A DNA stretch of 64,000 bases from Lotus japonicus (Eukaryota > Streptophyta > Magnoliopsida > Fabales > Fabaceae): the NCBI RefSeq assembly GCF_012489685.1, contig NC_080046.1:36791176-36855175 (forward strand), in the 5' to 3' direction. A program made the translations under genes and the position numbers. Below are positions 12,401 to 22,439 of this stretch, piece by piece; the first letter of the stretch is position 1, and the number at the start of each line of letters is the position of its first letter. Under the pieces are notes generated by a model. It was not told the DNA's origin. It did not search any database and saw only the letters and a program-made list of their open reading frames with translations.

Positions 12401-13400
12401 ATCTTGGGCACATAAGGAAGAAGTTTAGAATCAGAAATGAAATATTCAGGATAGTTTTGCAAAAACCTCAAAACTATCAGCTCAGAAAAGTCTACAGAAA
12501 AGCTATGGAAAAAGCGATCAGAGGTAAGGATTAGCGACTATACCTCGAAACCTTGAAGCAGCAACTGATTGATCGACGATCAAGCAAGAAATGAAGAAAA
12601 TCTTCTCCTCCTCCTCTCCTCTCAAACTCGCGGCCTTGGTGGGGAAAATGGGTATGGTTTTGTGTTTTTTTCTTCCTTTCTTTGCTATATATAGAGGTTG
12701 GCAAAACGCGGTAAAATGAAAGTTTCGCGAATCTGATTTTTCCGGCTTCATTCTCCGTGAATTCTAAGATATGTTTTGGCGAAAGAATTCCAAAACTAAA
12801 ATGAGGTCTCCTTGTATTTTTGGCAACTAAAGCATAGTCGGTGTAAAACTATTTTACCCGATAAGTTGCTTTTTGCATCGAATGTCGGAATGGAAAACTT
12901 CCTTCTGAAGAAAGATTGAAATCATCAAGAGAAATGGGTGTACGCGTGTGGAATATTCATTTGAAGCTCTGAATAGAAAAAGTCTTCATTGTCGGTTGGT
13001 TCTAGGGTTTTGAGATATCAGGGTTTCGGTTTCGGCAAACTTCCGATGATTGGAATCGGACGTTCGTAGATTCTAGAGTTTCGCCTCGAAACGATTGCGA
13101 TATATGGAAAAAGAGAAGTTCTAACATTTCTCTGAAGATTTTTGGAATTAACTCCCATCGTGCCTAAAAGTGAAAACTAGCTATATACTAGGGTTTCTGA
13201 CCTAGGTTTAAGCGTATAACGATCGGGCTATAACTTTTATCGATCCTGGTACAATCCTTAGACTTTTCCTGAACTTTCTCCTTCATTAATTTATTTCATT
13301 TGGTAAACTCTTGTTCAGGATTCCCTTCACAATACATCAAACCTACTTGTGAATAAGAATTTATTCACTTGGTATAAACTGAAAAAACTTGGGCCTTACA
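9470..13400 (-). mobile_element. Solo LTR (3.9 kb) of the long-LTR Gag-only family, inserted in the PMD gene
   Basis: The plus strand begins TGTAACACCCCGATTTCGG and ends GGGCCTTACA, matching the LTR ends of the complete element at 29038-39484. It is flanked by a perfect 5-bp duplication, CGAGC, at 9465-9469 and 13401-13405. There is no internal region, so an element inserted here and was then reduced by recombination between its LTRs. Its orientation matches a minus-strand element. A TATATATA box lies near 12683-12697. Short ORFs inside it are repeat translations and not genes. Confidence 0.93.
10837..11130. repeat. Minisatellite in the solo LTR (roughly 37-bp units)
   Basis: About eight imperfect units contain the core GTCTCACGCCTCAGTG, alternating with CATGCT/CACAAG-type spacers. 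The intact LTRs at 30540-30680 and 37034-37170 have only about four such units, so copy number varies within the family. Confidence 0.85.
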
Positions 13401-13895
13401 CGAGCCATTTCAGATAGGCTCCTTCACCAGCAGTTGGGTTAGGAGGTGCAGACCTAAAAGTTCTTTTGGGATCTTTCAGAAAGGGCAAGCGGTAAGAGGG
13501 TCGAAATGCAAGAATAAGTTCATCCCCACGAACACTGGGGTGAAACTGCTCGTAACCCTCAGGAAGACTGTTAGGCCTGCCCTTCTTTGCCTTCTTCAAA
13601 GGGCCTAAAATGGCACGTAGATTGCCATTTACATAAATACGAATAAATACCTGGGATTTCCAGATAGCCCGTTTCTCCACTTCGTACGACGGGTCCGGAA
13701 TGGGAGTGCGTTTGGCCTCATTCATCTCACACGCAGCGGCCAAAGGAATAACATTGTCAGAACCGGAAGCCATAGACACGTTCAGAGAGTGCACCAGGAA
13801 AGCAAAAACCAAACGACTGAAGATGATCACAAGCAGAATCAGGCAAAAGTTTGAGTGTTTGAAAAATGGTAAAGCTTGCAGAGGGCCAACAATGG

Positions 13896-13907
13896 CGTAT
13901 TTATAGG
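13896..13907 (-). promoter_or_regulatory. TATA box of the antisense PMD gene
   Basis: The minus strand reads CCTATAAATACG, about 70 bases upstream of the ATG at 13830 and about 125 upstream of the ATG at 13773. It lies inside the retroelement, some 330 bases before the sense-strand PPT. The antisense gene therefore appears to have its own promoter and need not borrow one from the LTR. Confidence 0.6.
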
Positions 13908-14225
13908 CAATTGAAAGGTCAGACGTGAAGCTGCATTATAGGATGGTGCATAAAATTTTTTGAAATCCAACGGTTATTTTATTATATAACCGCAAACCCT
14001 AACATAAAGGCTAGAAAGGGGTCATGATTACCTTAGAATAGAGACGGCAGACGACAGACGAAGTCAGACGTCAAGGCTTCTGATTGGAGCAAAAGTCAAA
14101 CGATAGGATCTCTGATGGGACTTGAAATCAGAAAGTGAAAAGTCGCGAACAGCCATCAAGCTCCATCGAAATGCACGAACAAAAAATGCTTGATCCCTCC
14201 AAGGTCTGGTAGTCGAGAATCAACA

Positions 14226-14240
14226 TTTTTGGGGGGCATC
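14226..14240 (+). promoter_or_regulatory. Polypurine tract before the 3' LTR of the Tat-like element
   Basis: TTTTTGGGGGGCATC directly precedes the LTR start TGTTGGCCC. A G-run just upstream of a TG boundary is the normal primer site for plus-strand DNA synthesis. Confidence 0.75.
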
Positions 14241-15046
14241 TGTTGGCCCAATATTTTGGCCCAAGAAAGAAAAAACGCATTCGGCCCAAAACACCCAAGG
14301 TAGTCGAATTCGGGCTAAAGAAAGGAAAAGGAAAATGCACCAAGTTAAGGAGGCAGCCGAATTCGACAATAGGAACTACTGTTAAACATAGGCACATGTA
14401 ACACGTGCCACATTGACCAAGTCAGATTCTCACCACGTTGGTCGAAAACGTGGCCAAGAAACGGTTGAGGCAGTTGAAGGACACGACCCTCACCACTATG
14501 CATGGAACTTCCGGAGCAAGCATCAGATCGTGGGAAATCAGACCCACTAACCCGTCCAGCAAGGAAGAAAACCATCAAGGACACGCGGGACATGGAGCTC
14601 TATAAATAGGAAAATCTAATTCAGAAAAAGGGTTCCCAACTCAACTCTGAAAAATTCACTAAAAAGCTCTAATGTCCGCATTAATGAGACTCGAAGAGCA
14701 AGACGTGATGATGAAGGAGTATGTTGCAGAACCACATGTTTATCTTTGCTACGTTTAAGCTCGCCGTGTTATTTGTCACTTTCCTGGGATTCACCAGTTC
14801 TGTTGTTTACTTTCTTGTCGAAATTTATAGTCCATGCAGTTTCTTTGTCACTTTCTTACACTTTGATCTTCATGTAGTTGATCCTTATTGAATGAAATCC
14901 AGTTTCTTTTGAACTGTTCATTGTTGTCGAAAAACGCCCACTCACACACAACACTTTGGCAAGACGTTTTCCCAAAAGGACCCTGAATCTAAACTTCCTT
15001 TAGTCGAACTAAGAGGATATTTGTTTACCAAAAATCAGCGTAAACA
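14241..15046 (+). repeat. 3' LTR of the Tat-like element (806 bp)
   Basis: It begins TGTTGGCCCAATATT after the PPT and ends GCGTAAACA, giving TGTT...AACA ends. A TATA box (CTATAAATAGG) at about 14600-14610 is followed by about 435 bases of R/U5. The 5' partner lies outside the window, so the right end is set from the inverted termini alone. Confidence 0.7.
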
Positions 15047-16032
15047 ATAGGTTAGGTAAGAGGAGATCCAGAGATCGATTCCTGATTGATGCAATTTATA
15101 TTTTCGATATAAAAAAAAAGAAAAAAATCTGATTTTGCTTTTTTGTGCTGTTTGTTGAGTGTACAGAATTAAGTCGTCCTTATCCTTCCATGTTATGAGT
15201 GGGTGCAATGATCGAGTCATTATTTTGTTTTAGAAGTCATGATATTGGCTTTAGATAACTACAAAGAAAGTAATTTCGATAAAGTGTCGGATGTGTTATT
15301 AAAATTGAAACATTGACAAAAAAGAAAGGAAAAAAAAAGTTTAATCCGCTTAAAACTGAGTTGGTTCTCTAAGGAATGTGGATGTTTAGGTTTCTTTTTG
15401 TATGATTTTTATAGTTATTTACTTCATGAGTATTAGCCGGATGTATGAGCTTGAGTGAGTAGGTTTGTGCTTAAGTTTGTTATCTTTGTGCATTTTGTAT
15501 CATTCTTTAGAATTTTAATATCACATTATGCACATTTCATTAGACAACTCATTATTTAATCTAACTGTCTTTGACCCGTTAAAATGAAACTATCTTTGAC
15601 CAAAAAGAAGGATTTAGACACACAAAAATTTCACTACTAATTACATCAATCATTGATCGATTAAACCCAATACTTATATAGGACGAATCACTTTTATTAA
15701 AATTTTGAAGTAACTCAATCCAAAAGTTAGACAAAAAGTTGAGAGTTGTTGTACCTTATTTAAAAACTATATATATCATATCTCTAAGCAATGTGTGAGT
15801 TGTTGGAGAATTAATCTAAAACTTTAATTAAAAATTAGCTGCATACTAATTCTAGTATAAAATTATTTACTCTTAATTTTGGTAAATAAATAAGTTCACA
15901 GGTAATTTATAATTGTATTTTAATTAATCTTGTTATGGCTCATTTTATTTCTCTAAATGTGAAGATGATTAACAAAAGATTGAAAATTTTAAAAGAAAAA
16001 GAAATAAAAAAATGGTGTGATTTAACCCAAAT
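15047..16032. other. AT-rich non-coding stretch
   Basis: No ORF with recognisable family motifs, no RNA gene and no clear repeat structure was seen. It is ordinary intergenic DNA next to the retroelement. Confidence 0.5.
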
Positions 16033-16377
16033 TATTAGAAACTGGGAGGCCTATACTCAACCACAAAAGCTAGCTCAAGAGTTGAGGTTTGCACAACCCT
16101 TATAAACACTTGATTGGCCTTATCTCTAGCCAATGTGGGACTTCTAACACACCCCCTCACGTCCAGGATTGAACAGACTGGAACGTGGGAACAACAACGG
16201 GTGGCCCAAATATGGGAGGTCTCCACACAACAAATGGATCTAGGATAGGCTCTGATACCATATTAGAAATTGGGAGGCCTATACTCAACCACAAAAGCTA
16301 GCTCAAGAGTTGAGGTTTGCACAACCCTTATAAACACTTGATTGGCCTTATCTCTAGCCAATGTGGGACTTAAAACT
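16033..16377 (-). mobile_element. TRIM (terminal-repeat retrotransposon in miniature)
   Basis: Two direct repeats of about 117 bp (16033-16149 and about 16261-16377) flank about 110 bp with no coding capacity. Read on the minus strand, the repeat begins TGTTAGAAGTCCCACATTGG and ends in a near-inverted TTCTAATA. Directly after the first repeat is TGGTATCAGAGC (16260-16249), the primer-binding site for initiator tRNA-Met. A G-rich tract (GAGGGGGTG) precedes the second repeat. LTR-PBS-PPT-LTR in under 400 bp is diagnostic. The outer end of the right repeat is degraded and no target duplication was found. Confidence 0.85.
16249..16260 (-). promoter_or_regulatory. Primer-binding site of the TRIM
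   Basis: TGGTATCAGAGC on the minus strand is complementary to the 3' end of plant initiator tRNA-Met and abuts the TRIM repeat. Confidence 0.85.
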
Positions 16378-16751
16378 ACCAATGATTCAAAACAAACCTT
16401 AATCTAGAATCATTTAGATAACTCCATTATTTTTTTTCAATGAATGATTCAGATAAAGAATATGTATCTACCAATAAAAGATAAAGAATATGTGAAATTT
16501 CCCTCAATCATCCCAAGGGTTATATATTATATGGTCATGGATAATTTCCCCATTATTTTATCTAGTTCATGTGAAAAACGAACCAAGCTGACGCAACACT
16601 CGATTCATTTCAACTTTCCAATAATAATAAAATATTATCATCTATTAAGGATAAACCTCTCTCACTCTTGTATTGGTAGGCCAAGCCGGAAGAAGCGAAC
16701 CGCTCCAACACAACCTAGAATAATTAATCTTATTAAATAAATAGAGCAACC
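16378..16751. other. AT-rich intergenic stretch
   Basis: Nothing recognisable was found. The ORF-like stretch here has no family motifs and composition typical of non-coding DNA. Confidence 0.45.
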
Positions 16752-16925
16752 ATAATGGCCGGTTGGGTGAACAGACAAGTGTTTGAGGGTTCGAATCACA
16801 ACTCTTGCGAATAGAGAAAAGCCTTTGGCCAGCCCCCTACCGCTTAGTGCGCTGACCGTGGGGCGAGGGATTAGTCTTACGGCTGTCGGCTGTGGGAAGA
16901 CCTTGGTCAAGACGAAAAAAAAAAA
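16752..16925 (+). mobile_element. SINE-like retroposon, tRNA-derived
   Basis: A box-A-like sequence (ATGGCCGGTTGGG, about 16755-16767) and a box B (GGTTCGAATCA, 16788-16798) form an internal RNA polymerase III promoter at the usual spacing. A G/C-rich body follows and ends in an A-run at 16915-16925. The length of about 174 bp suits plant SINEs. No convincing target duplication was found, so the boundaries are approximate. Confidence 0.6.
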
Positions 16926-17371
16926 GAGAATAGCCGGTACAATGTAAAGTTTTTTACACTTAAAATTTCCACCATATCATAAATTTATTGTTATTTTAAT
17001 TAAAGTTAGAAAGAAATATTATCGTTGGTTCTATTATCACATAATGTAATTAGATGTGCGTACATATTTTTTAATCTCTACTCTATTTTAAGGTATTGAC
17101 ACACATAAGAAGTTAAATCAATATTCTTATTTTTTTTAATTATGTCAGGTTCCAACTTAATATACCATTTATTTCTGATATTAATCTTCATTCTTAATTT
17201 CTTTTTATATTGATTCTTCAATTTTCTTTCAAACTTATAAATCATATATTACCTTAAGGTATAGTTGGTAAATCATAATTAACTTGCTTGAAATTATAAA
17301 AGTAACACATAAATAAAAATAAAATAACTTTTAAAATAGTGACAGTAATTAAGAAGAATAATTATTAAATA
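16926..17371. other. AT-rich intergenic stretch
   Basis: Low-complexity AT-rich sequence upstream of the asparagine synthetase promoter. No gene or repeat boundary is supported. Confidence 0.45.
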
Positions 17372-17666
17372 CTACATCCAGTCCTATTTATAAGAAGAAG
17401 AAACTCACGTAGTTTAAGAAAGGTAGTTAAACTAGTTAAAATGTATTAAATTTGTCTGGAACTAAATAAACTTCCAAAATTACCATTTGTTATTAGTGTT
17501 GGACAATGAGAAATAGAGAATAACTAATGAGATACATTTTACTAGTTAGAATTAATAAATGCATCATTTAAAAAAACTATAACATAAACTTTTATTTAGT
17601 TCTTATGAAACACCACACTAAGATTTTTCTTCTCTTTAGTTCTTATAAATAGATAGATTGGAGTAC
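17372..17666. mobile_element. Stowaway-like MITE upstream of the asparagine synthetase gene
   Basis: The left end CTACATCCAGTCCTATTTAT and the right end (ATAGATTGGAGTAC, read inverted) form imperfect terminal inverted repeats next to TA dinucleotides. The ends resemble the CTCCxTCCGTCC-type ends of Stowaway MITEs. The interior is AT-rich and non-coding. It ends about 185 bases from the TATA box of the gene, so it is part of the proximal upstream region. Confidence 0.55.
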
Positions 17667-17710
17667 TATTAAGTATTAACTATGGTGACAAAAATATCCC
17701 ATTGCAAACC

Positions 17711-17726
17711 ACGTCAGTCCACGTGG
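17711..17726 (+). promoter_or_regulatory. ACGTCA element and G-box of the asparagine synthetase promoter
   Basis: ACGTCA (17711-17716) is followed by CCACGTGG (17719-17726), a perfect G-box core CACGTG, about 130 bases before the TATA box. Plant asparagine synthetase genes are known targets of bZIP factors in darkness and sugar starvation, and these are bZIP-type sites. That this copy is regulated in this way is inference. Confidence 0.6.
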
Positions 17727-17850
17727 CGGTACGCAAGACGAAAGAGACAGTGGTCCCCGGTATCGAGTCACGGGAACCACCCGGTAGCCTGTTAAGTTAA
17801 CCATTTAGCGTCATGATACGAAACGTCACCGTTTCCCCCCACCCTTCGCG

Positions 17851-17860
17851 TATAAATAGG
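17851..17860 (+). promoter_or_regulatory. TATA box of the asparagine synthetase gene
   Basis: TATAAATAGG lies about 190 bases upstream of the ATG at 18042. Transcription would start near 17885, leaving a CT-rich 5' UTR of about 150 bases. Confidence 0.75.
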
Positions 17861-18041
17861 TGTTCGAAGATGCTAGGTGTAAACATTCGAGGTGGAACCA
17901 TTCTACGTGTCGCCCCTTCTTTCCACTCTGCTCCAATTTCTTCGTTTCTTTGCTTCTTTTCTCTCTTTATCTAATCCATTTTCTTCTCTTTTTCATTCCT
18001 TTTGTGAGTTTTGGCTTCAAAAGCTTGAATATTTTATCACA

Positions 18042-21000
18042 ATGTGTGGCATACTTGCTGTGCTTGGTTGTTCTGATGACTCTCAAGCCAAAAGGGTTCG
18101 CGTCCTTGAGCTTTCTCGCAGGCAATGATTCTACTTGAATTGCTTCCTTTTTTTTTTTTGGTTACAAGGAGGGGAAAACCCCAAGCAAAACTAACTTAGA
18201 CTAGTAGCAGTATTAAAACTAGTGCCAATGTCTCTAGCAAGAATTGCTTCCTTTTTTGAATACCCTTTTGCTTAACTTTGATGTTTGTGTCCATAGTATC
18301 TATTTTTCTGCATGTTTCCCATGATCAAGCTCTTCACTACCTACACTTTTCTGTTTTAGGACACTATATATGTGCAACCGATCACTTTGACTTCACTTCT
18401 TGTGATTAGTTAGTTGATTTTGATGCTGAATTTTTTTTCATATTGACTACTGAGAATTGAGTGATGATGATGATGTGGAATATGAAGAATGAAAATTCAA
18501 AATGTTTTGTTTCCGAAAGGGTATCAGTGTTCTTTAGCAAGTAGTTGCTATAAATACTGAAATATATATAACCTTAAGAATAATAAGTTGTATTTTATAT
18601 TTCAAGTGAACATGACAAGATGGTGGTGGTTACAATATGTGTGAGGCTTATAATTTGGTTCCTTGTTTTAACTCTCATGGAGATGAAGTTAAACAGAATT
18701 GAAATTATAATTATCTCTTTTATATTGGAGCCAGATGCTCTCATCTTTCAGAGTTAACAAGTAATTTAGGATAAACATAAGTGACTTTGACAAGGTGAGA
18801 ATTTTTTATACCACTGGCTGGCTTATTAAGACAAGTGGGGTGATGTGGGGTCCATGTAATGCAATTATTGGTGATCTCTAGTAGAAAAAAGTTCAGAACT
18901 GAAAACAAGCAATGAAAAGGAGTTAATTTTGTCTTGAAAGTGCATGAGGAAATTCTATGTTGTCTGTTCACTAAGGGCAGAGTTTGAATGAAAGTCATTG
19001 TAACTTATTATTCATTGTTTGTGCTTTGTTGATGTCACAGATTGAAGCACCGTGGCCCTGACTGGAGTGGGCTCCACCAACATGGTGATAACTTTTTGGC
19101 TCATCAACGTTTAGCAATAGTTGATCCAGCTTCTGGTGATCAACCTCTCTTCAATGAAGATCAATCTATCATTGTCACGGTAGGCCTTATGATAATTTTG
19201 TGATTTATAAGCTTTATGATATATAAAGCTGGAACATGTGTTACTTATAATAGCATGATTTGTTTTTTTGTTACCTTTTATTTATAAATCTCTTATGTGA
19301 CAAATTATAAGTTTATGACTGATGTTATGTATCATTACCCCTGAAAACCAGGTGAATGGAGAGATATTCAATCATGAAGAACTCAGGAAACAATTGCCAA
19401 ATCACAAGTTCAGAACAGGATGTGACTGTGATGTCATTGCACACCTGGTTAGTCAACAATTTTTAACCTGCACATATACAGATGAAAATCAGAAGAAATT
19501 TTTGAAACTGTCTTTTTTTCTCCTTCCTTAACTGTTGTTACGTCTAATCTTGATCAAAATTTAGCATCCTTTCTATCATATAGATATAGAATAGGACTTG
19601 TAATTCTTACCACCTTCTTGTTACTGAAATTGGCCTTTTTGGTTGTTAGTATGAGGAGCATGGAGAAAACTTTGTGGACATGCTGGATGGTATATTTTCA
19701 TTTGTTCTGCTGGACACCCGCGACAACAGTTTTTTAGTTGCAAGGGATGCTATAGGGGTCACTTCCTTATACATTGGTTATGGACTAGATGGTACTGTTA
19801 TAACATGCCCTTCTTCTTGAATTGAATTCATGATGTGTGTTCTATGTTAAATCAAATAACAAAATTGAATTGAATAAGTTGTGACAATTTTGGCACGCTT
19901 CTGTTCAGGGTCCGTTTGGATTGCATCAGAATTGAAAGGGCTGAATGATGATTGTGAACATTTTGAGTTATTTCCACCCGGTCACTTGTACTCTAGCAAG
20001 GAAAAAGAGTTCCGTAGATGGTACAACCCTCCATGGTTCTCTGAGGCTATTCCATCAGCCCCTTATGATCCACTAGCTTTGAGGCAGGCCTTTGAAAAGG
20101 TAAAATTCACCAAAACGGTCAACATATCATTGTAAATTTGAAGCTTTTACATTTGAATAACTGATAAAATGAATGTCATAACAGGCTATCATAAAAAGGT
20201 TGATGACTGATGTGCCTTTTGGAGTTCTATTGTCTGGAGGTTTGGACTCTTCATTGGTTGCATCCGTCACTGCCCGCTACCTGGCAGACACAAAGGCTGC
20301 CAAGCAATGGGGATCAAAATTACACTCATTCTGTGTGGGCCTGGAGGTGAATACCTACTCTATATAGTATGTTTGAATCAGTTTCTCTATCATCACACTC
20401 GATTCTGAACCAAAAGCTACTCGCAGAAGTTTCTCTCCATAACTGATTCGGCTTTCAAAATCAATTGTAGAACTGTTTCCAAAATATGCACATCTTTTAG
20501 TGGATTTGTTTAATAAATAAAAGAACTCTTCAACGTTTGTCTTAATCTTTAGTCATCTTATATTGAGTAGGGAGCACCAGATCTGAAGGCTGCAAGAGAA
20601 GTAGCTGACTATATAGGAACTGTCCATCACGAGTTTCAATATACTATTCAGGTATGTATCTCCTTGAAATAGTACTTTTCTGCATAAAATTTGGGGACCC
20701 TTCAATTCTAAAATTGGTAAGTTTTTTATGATATTGCTTATGTAGGATGGGATTGATGCCATTGAGGATGTCATCTATCATGTTGAAACTTATGATGTCA
20801 CAACCATCCGTGCTGGCACTCCAATGTTTCTGATGTCCCGAAAGATCAAATCATTGGGAGTCAAAATGGTACTCTCTGGAGAAGGATCTGATGAGATCTT
20901 TGCGGGGTATCTGTACTTCCACAAGGCACCCAACAAAGAAGAGCTCCACCAAGAAACATGCAGCAAGGTGATAGAATTATCATGCTCCTTGCCAGAACAA

Positions 21001-22140
21001 TATAAGTGGTCAAAGTAAATGTTCAATAGATAACATGCTTTTGTTTAATGCAGATCAAAGCACTCCACAAATATGATTGTTTGCGTGCCAACAAATCTAC
21101 ATATGCTTGGGGTTTGGAAGCGCGAGTGCCGTTTTTAGATAAGAAGTTTATCGATGTTGCTATGGGCATTGATCCTGAAAATAAAATGGTATGCATACAA
21201 AATGTTGCAGTGCATTATAACTTTGAGAAGTTCCATCTTCTAAGTGGTTTACTTTTTTTTGGTAAGCAAGTGGTTTACTTACTATTTGAACTGTTCAGAT
21301 AAAACGAGACGAAGGACGAATTGAGAAATGGGTACTGAGGAAGGCCTTTGATGATGAAGAGAATCCTTATCTTCCTAAGGTACTACTCTACTATTTTCTG
21401 CAATGTCAGTAGATGTTTGCATAATTAGTTTGCTAATCTAACATCTAAGAATTTAATTTCATGCAGCACATTCTGTATAGGCAGAAAGAACAATTCAGTG
21501 ATGGAGTTGGCTATGGTTGGATTGATGGGCTGAAAGACCATGCTGCAAAACATGTAAACATGAATCCTACCTTTTCTCTACAAACCCATTTTATGCGTCA
21601 CTGTGACATTTCATTAAAACTTCAATGGTAGGTACTCAATTATTGTTGCTAATAGAGTGTTCTTGACATTTTCTTATAGGTGACTGATAAAATGATGCTC
21701 AATGCATCTAACATTTACCCCTTCAACACTCCCAATACCAAAGAAGCCTATTATTACAGGATGATCTTTGAGAGGTTCTTTCCTCAGGTAACTCAAAACA
21801 ATCATAGATTTGTAACGAGGGGAATACATAATTCTTTTCAAAATTCTTGTTAGTGTAGAAAGCGCTGAATCAAACACTTGTGTTCCTTAATTCTGTTTTG
21901 CAGAACTCCGCCAGGCTCAGTGTTCCTGGAGGAGCCAGTATTGCATGTAGCACAGAGAAAGCTATTGAGTGGGATGCTGCATGGTCCAACAACCTTGATC
22001 CTTCTGGAAGAGCAGCACTTGGAGTGCATGATTCAGCTTATGACGACCAGTTGAATAAGTCAGTGAGCAAAGGTGTTGAACCAGAGAAAATTATACCCAA
22101 GATGGAAGTTTCTCCTCTTGGAGTTGCCATCTTGAGCTAG
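18042..22140 (+). CDS. Asparagine synthetase [glutamine-hydrolysing], 13 exons, 586 residues
   Basis: It makes asparagine from aspartate, using glutamine nitrogen and ATP (EC 6.3.5.4), in the cytosol; asparagine is a main nitrogen-transport compound in legumes. Coding exons are 18042-18121, 19041-19179, 19352-19447, 19650-19791, 19909-20099, 20185-20346, 20571-20651, 20746-20967, 21054-21188, 21299-21379, 21467-21553, 21680-21787 and 21904-22140. They total 1761 bases, or 586 residues plus stop, the usual plant length. The mature N-terminal nucleophile is Cys2 (MCGILAVLG). The glutaminase domain has RLAIVDP and [11 protein letters not shown]. The synthetase domain has the ATP-binding SGGLDSS motif (exon 6) and SGEGSDEIF (exon 8). 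Exon 1 ends at an unusual GC donor. FAGYLYFH replaces the usual FGGYLYFH. All exons are open and in phase, so the gene looks functional. Confidence 0.97.
18137..18257 (-). mobile_element. Very short 5'-truncated LINE tail in intron 1 of asparagine synthetase
   Basis: The repeated GAATTGCTTCC plus a T-run at 18137 and 18241 is a target duplication of about 11-17 bp. It brackets a T-run and about 80 bases. Read on the minus strand the insert ends CCTTGTAACC plus an A-run, like the 3' end of the LINE at 25313-27115 (CATTGTAACC plus A-run). It is a dead insertion, copied only from the element's last bases. Confidence 0.75.
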
Positions 22141-22415
22141 TAGTATGAAATTTTGCCTGCTGTTTATTTTATCCAGGCAAATGCTATATATGTATATTGA
22201 TAAGGCTTCTCTCAACCTAGTTGTCTAGAGCCAGTTTGGATTTCTGTTAATACGTGATCCAAATAGTGTTCACCTGAAAGCCAAAAATAGTTAGAATGTG
22301 TACTGAGCTCAGGAATCTTGTACACAAACTATGAGTGTTATGTTGCTGTGATATCTACATGTTGTAATCATCTTGAGTTGCTGTAATTTGAATAATCATA
22401 ATGCATTTTCTATGC

Positions 22416-22421
22416 AATAAA
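22416..22421 (+). terminator. Poly(A) signal of the asparagine synthetase gene
   Basis: AATAAA lies 276 bases after the stop codon in an AT-rich 3' UTR. It is the only canonical hexamer noticed between the stop and the following LINE remnant. Confidence 0.5.
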
Positions 22422-22439
22422 AGTTGTGTACTTTTCTAA

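Larger units (their letters stand above)
5885..13773 (-). pseudogene. Plant mobile domain (PMD) protein gene, antisense to the Tat-like element, four exons, split by a solo LTR
   Basis: The proposed start is the ATG at 13773 (MASGSDN); an in-frame ATG at 13830 is an alternative. Exon 1 runs 13773-13401, is interrupted by the solo LTR, and resumes at 9464-7953. Exons 2-4 are 7748-7633, 7557-7243 and 7165-5885. All junctions are GT/AG and the phases agree. Without the LTR and one TSD copy the exons total 3597 bases, a multiple of three, or about 1198 residues. Exon 1 holds the PMD (GIFDLIQLS, FHVPFGMLSPTLLDVAAITG). Exons 2-3 are acidic, then Ser/Lys-rich with basic NLS-like runs (KKTSRKRSSRK). 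Exon 4 has a Pro/Gln-rich stretch and a C-terminal coiled coil. Besides the LTR, the only break is a TGA at 6344-6346. PMD proteins are known from plant transposons and a few host genes; the role here is unknown. Confidence 0.75.
1..15046 (+). mobile_element. Ty3/gypsy LTR retrotransposon, Tat/Ogre-like lineage, 5' part outside window
   Basis: The element runs from the window edge to the end of an 806-bp 3' LTR. Its order is gag-end/protease, RT, RNase H, a second (archaeal-type) RNase H, integrase, a long region with two opposite-strand genes, a purine tract and the LTR. A second RNase H domain and a long non-pol region before the 3' LTR are known marks of the Tat lineage. The pol frame has decayed (one frame change, two in-frame stops). 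A solo LTR of another family is nested at 9470-13400. The 5' LTR and the target duplication cannot be seen. Confidence 0.85.

Noticed and set aside
16788..16798. A tRNA gene at the box-B-like sequence
   Set aside because: No cloverleaf or acceptor stem could be drawn around it, and an A-run follows. A SINE explains it better.
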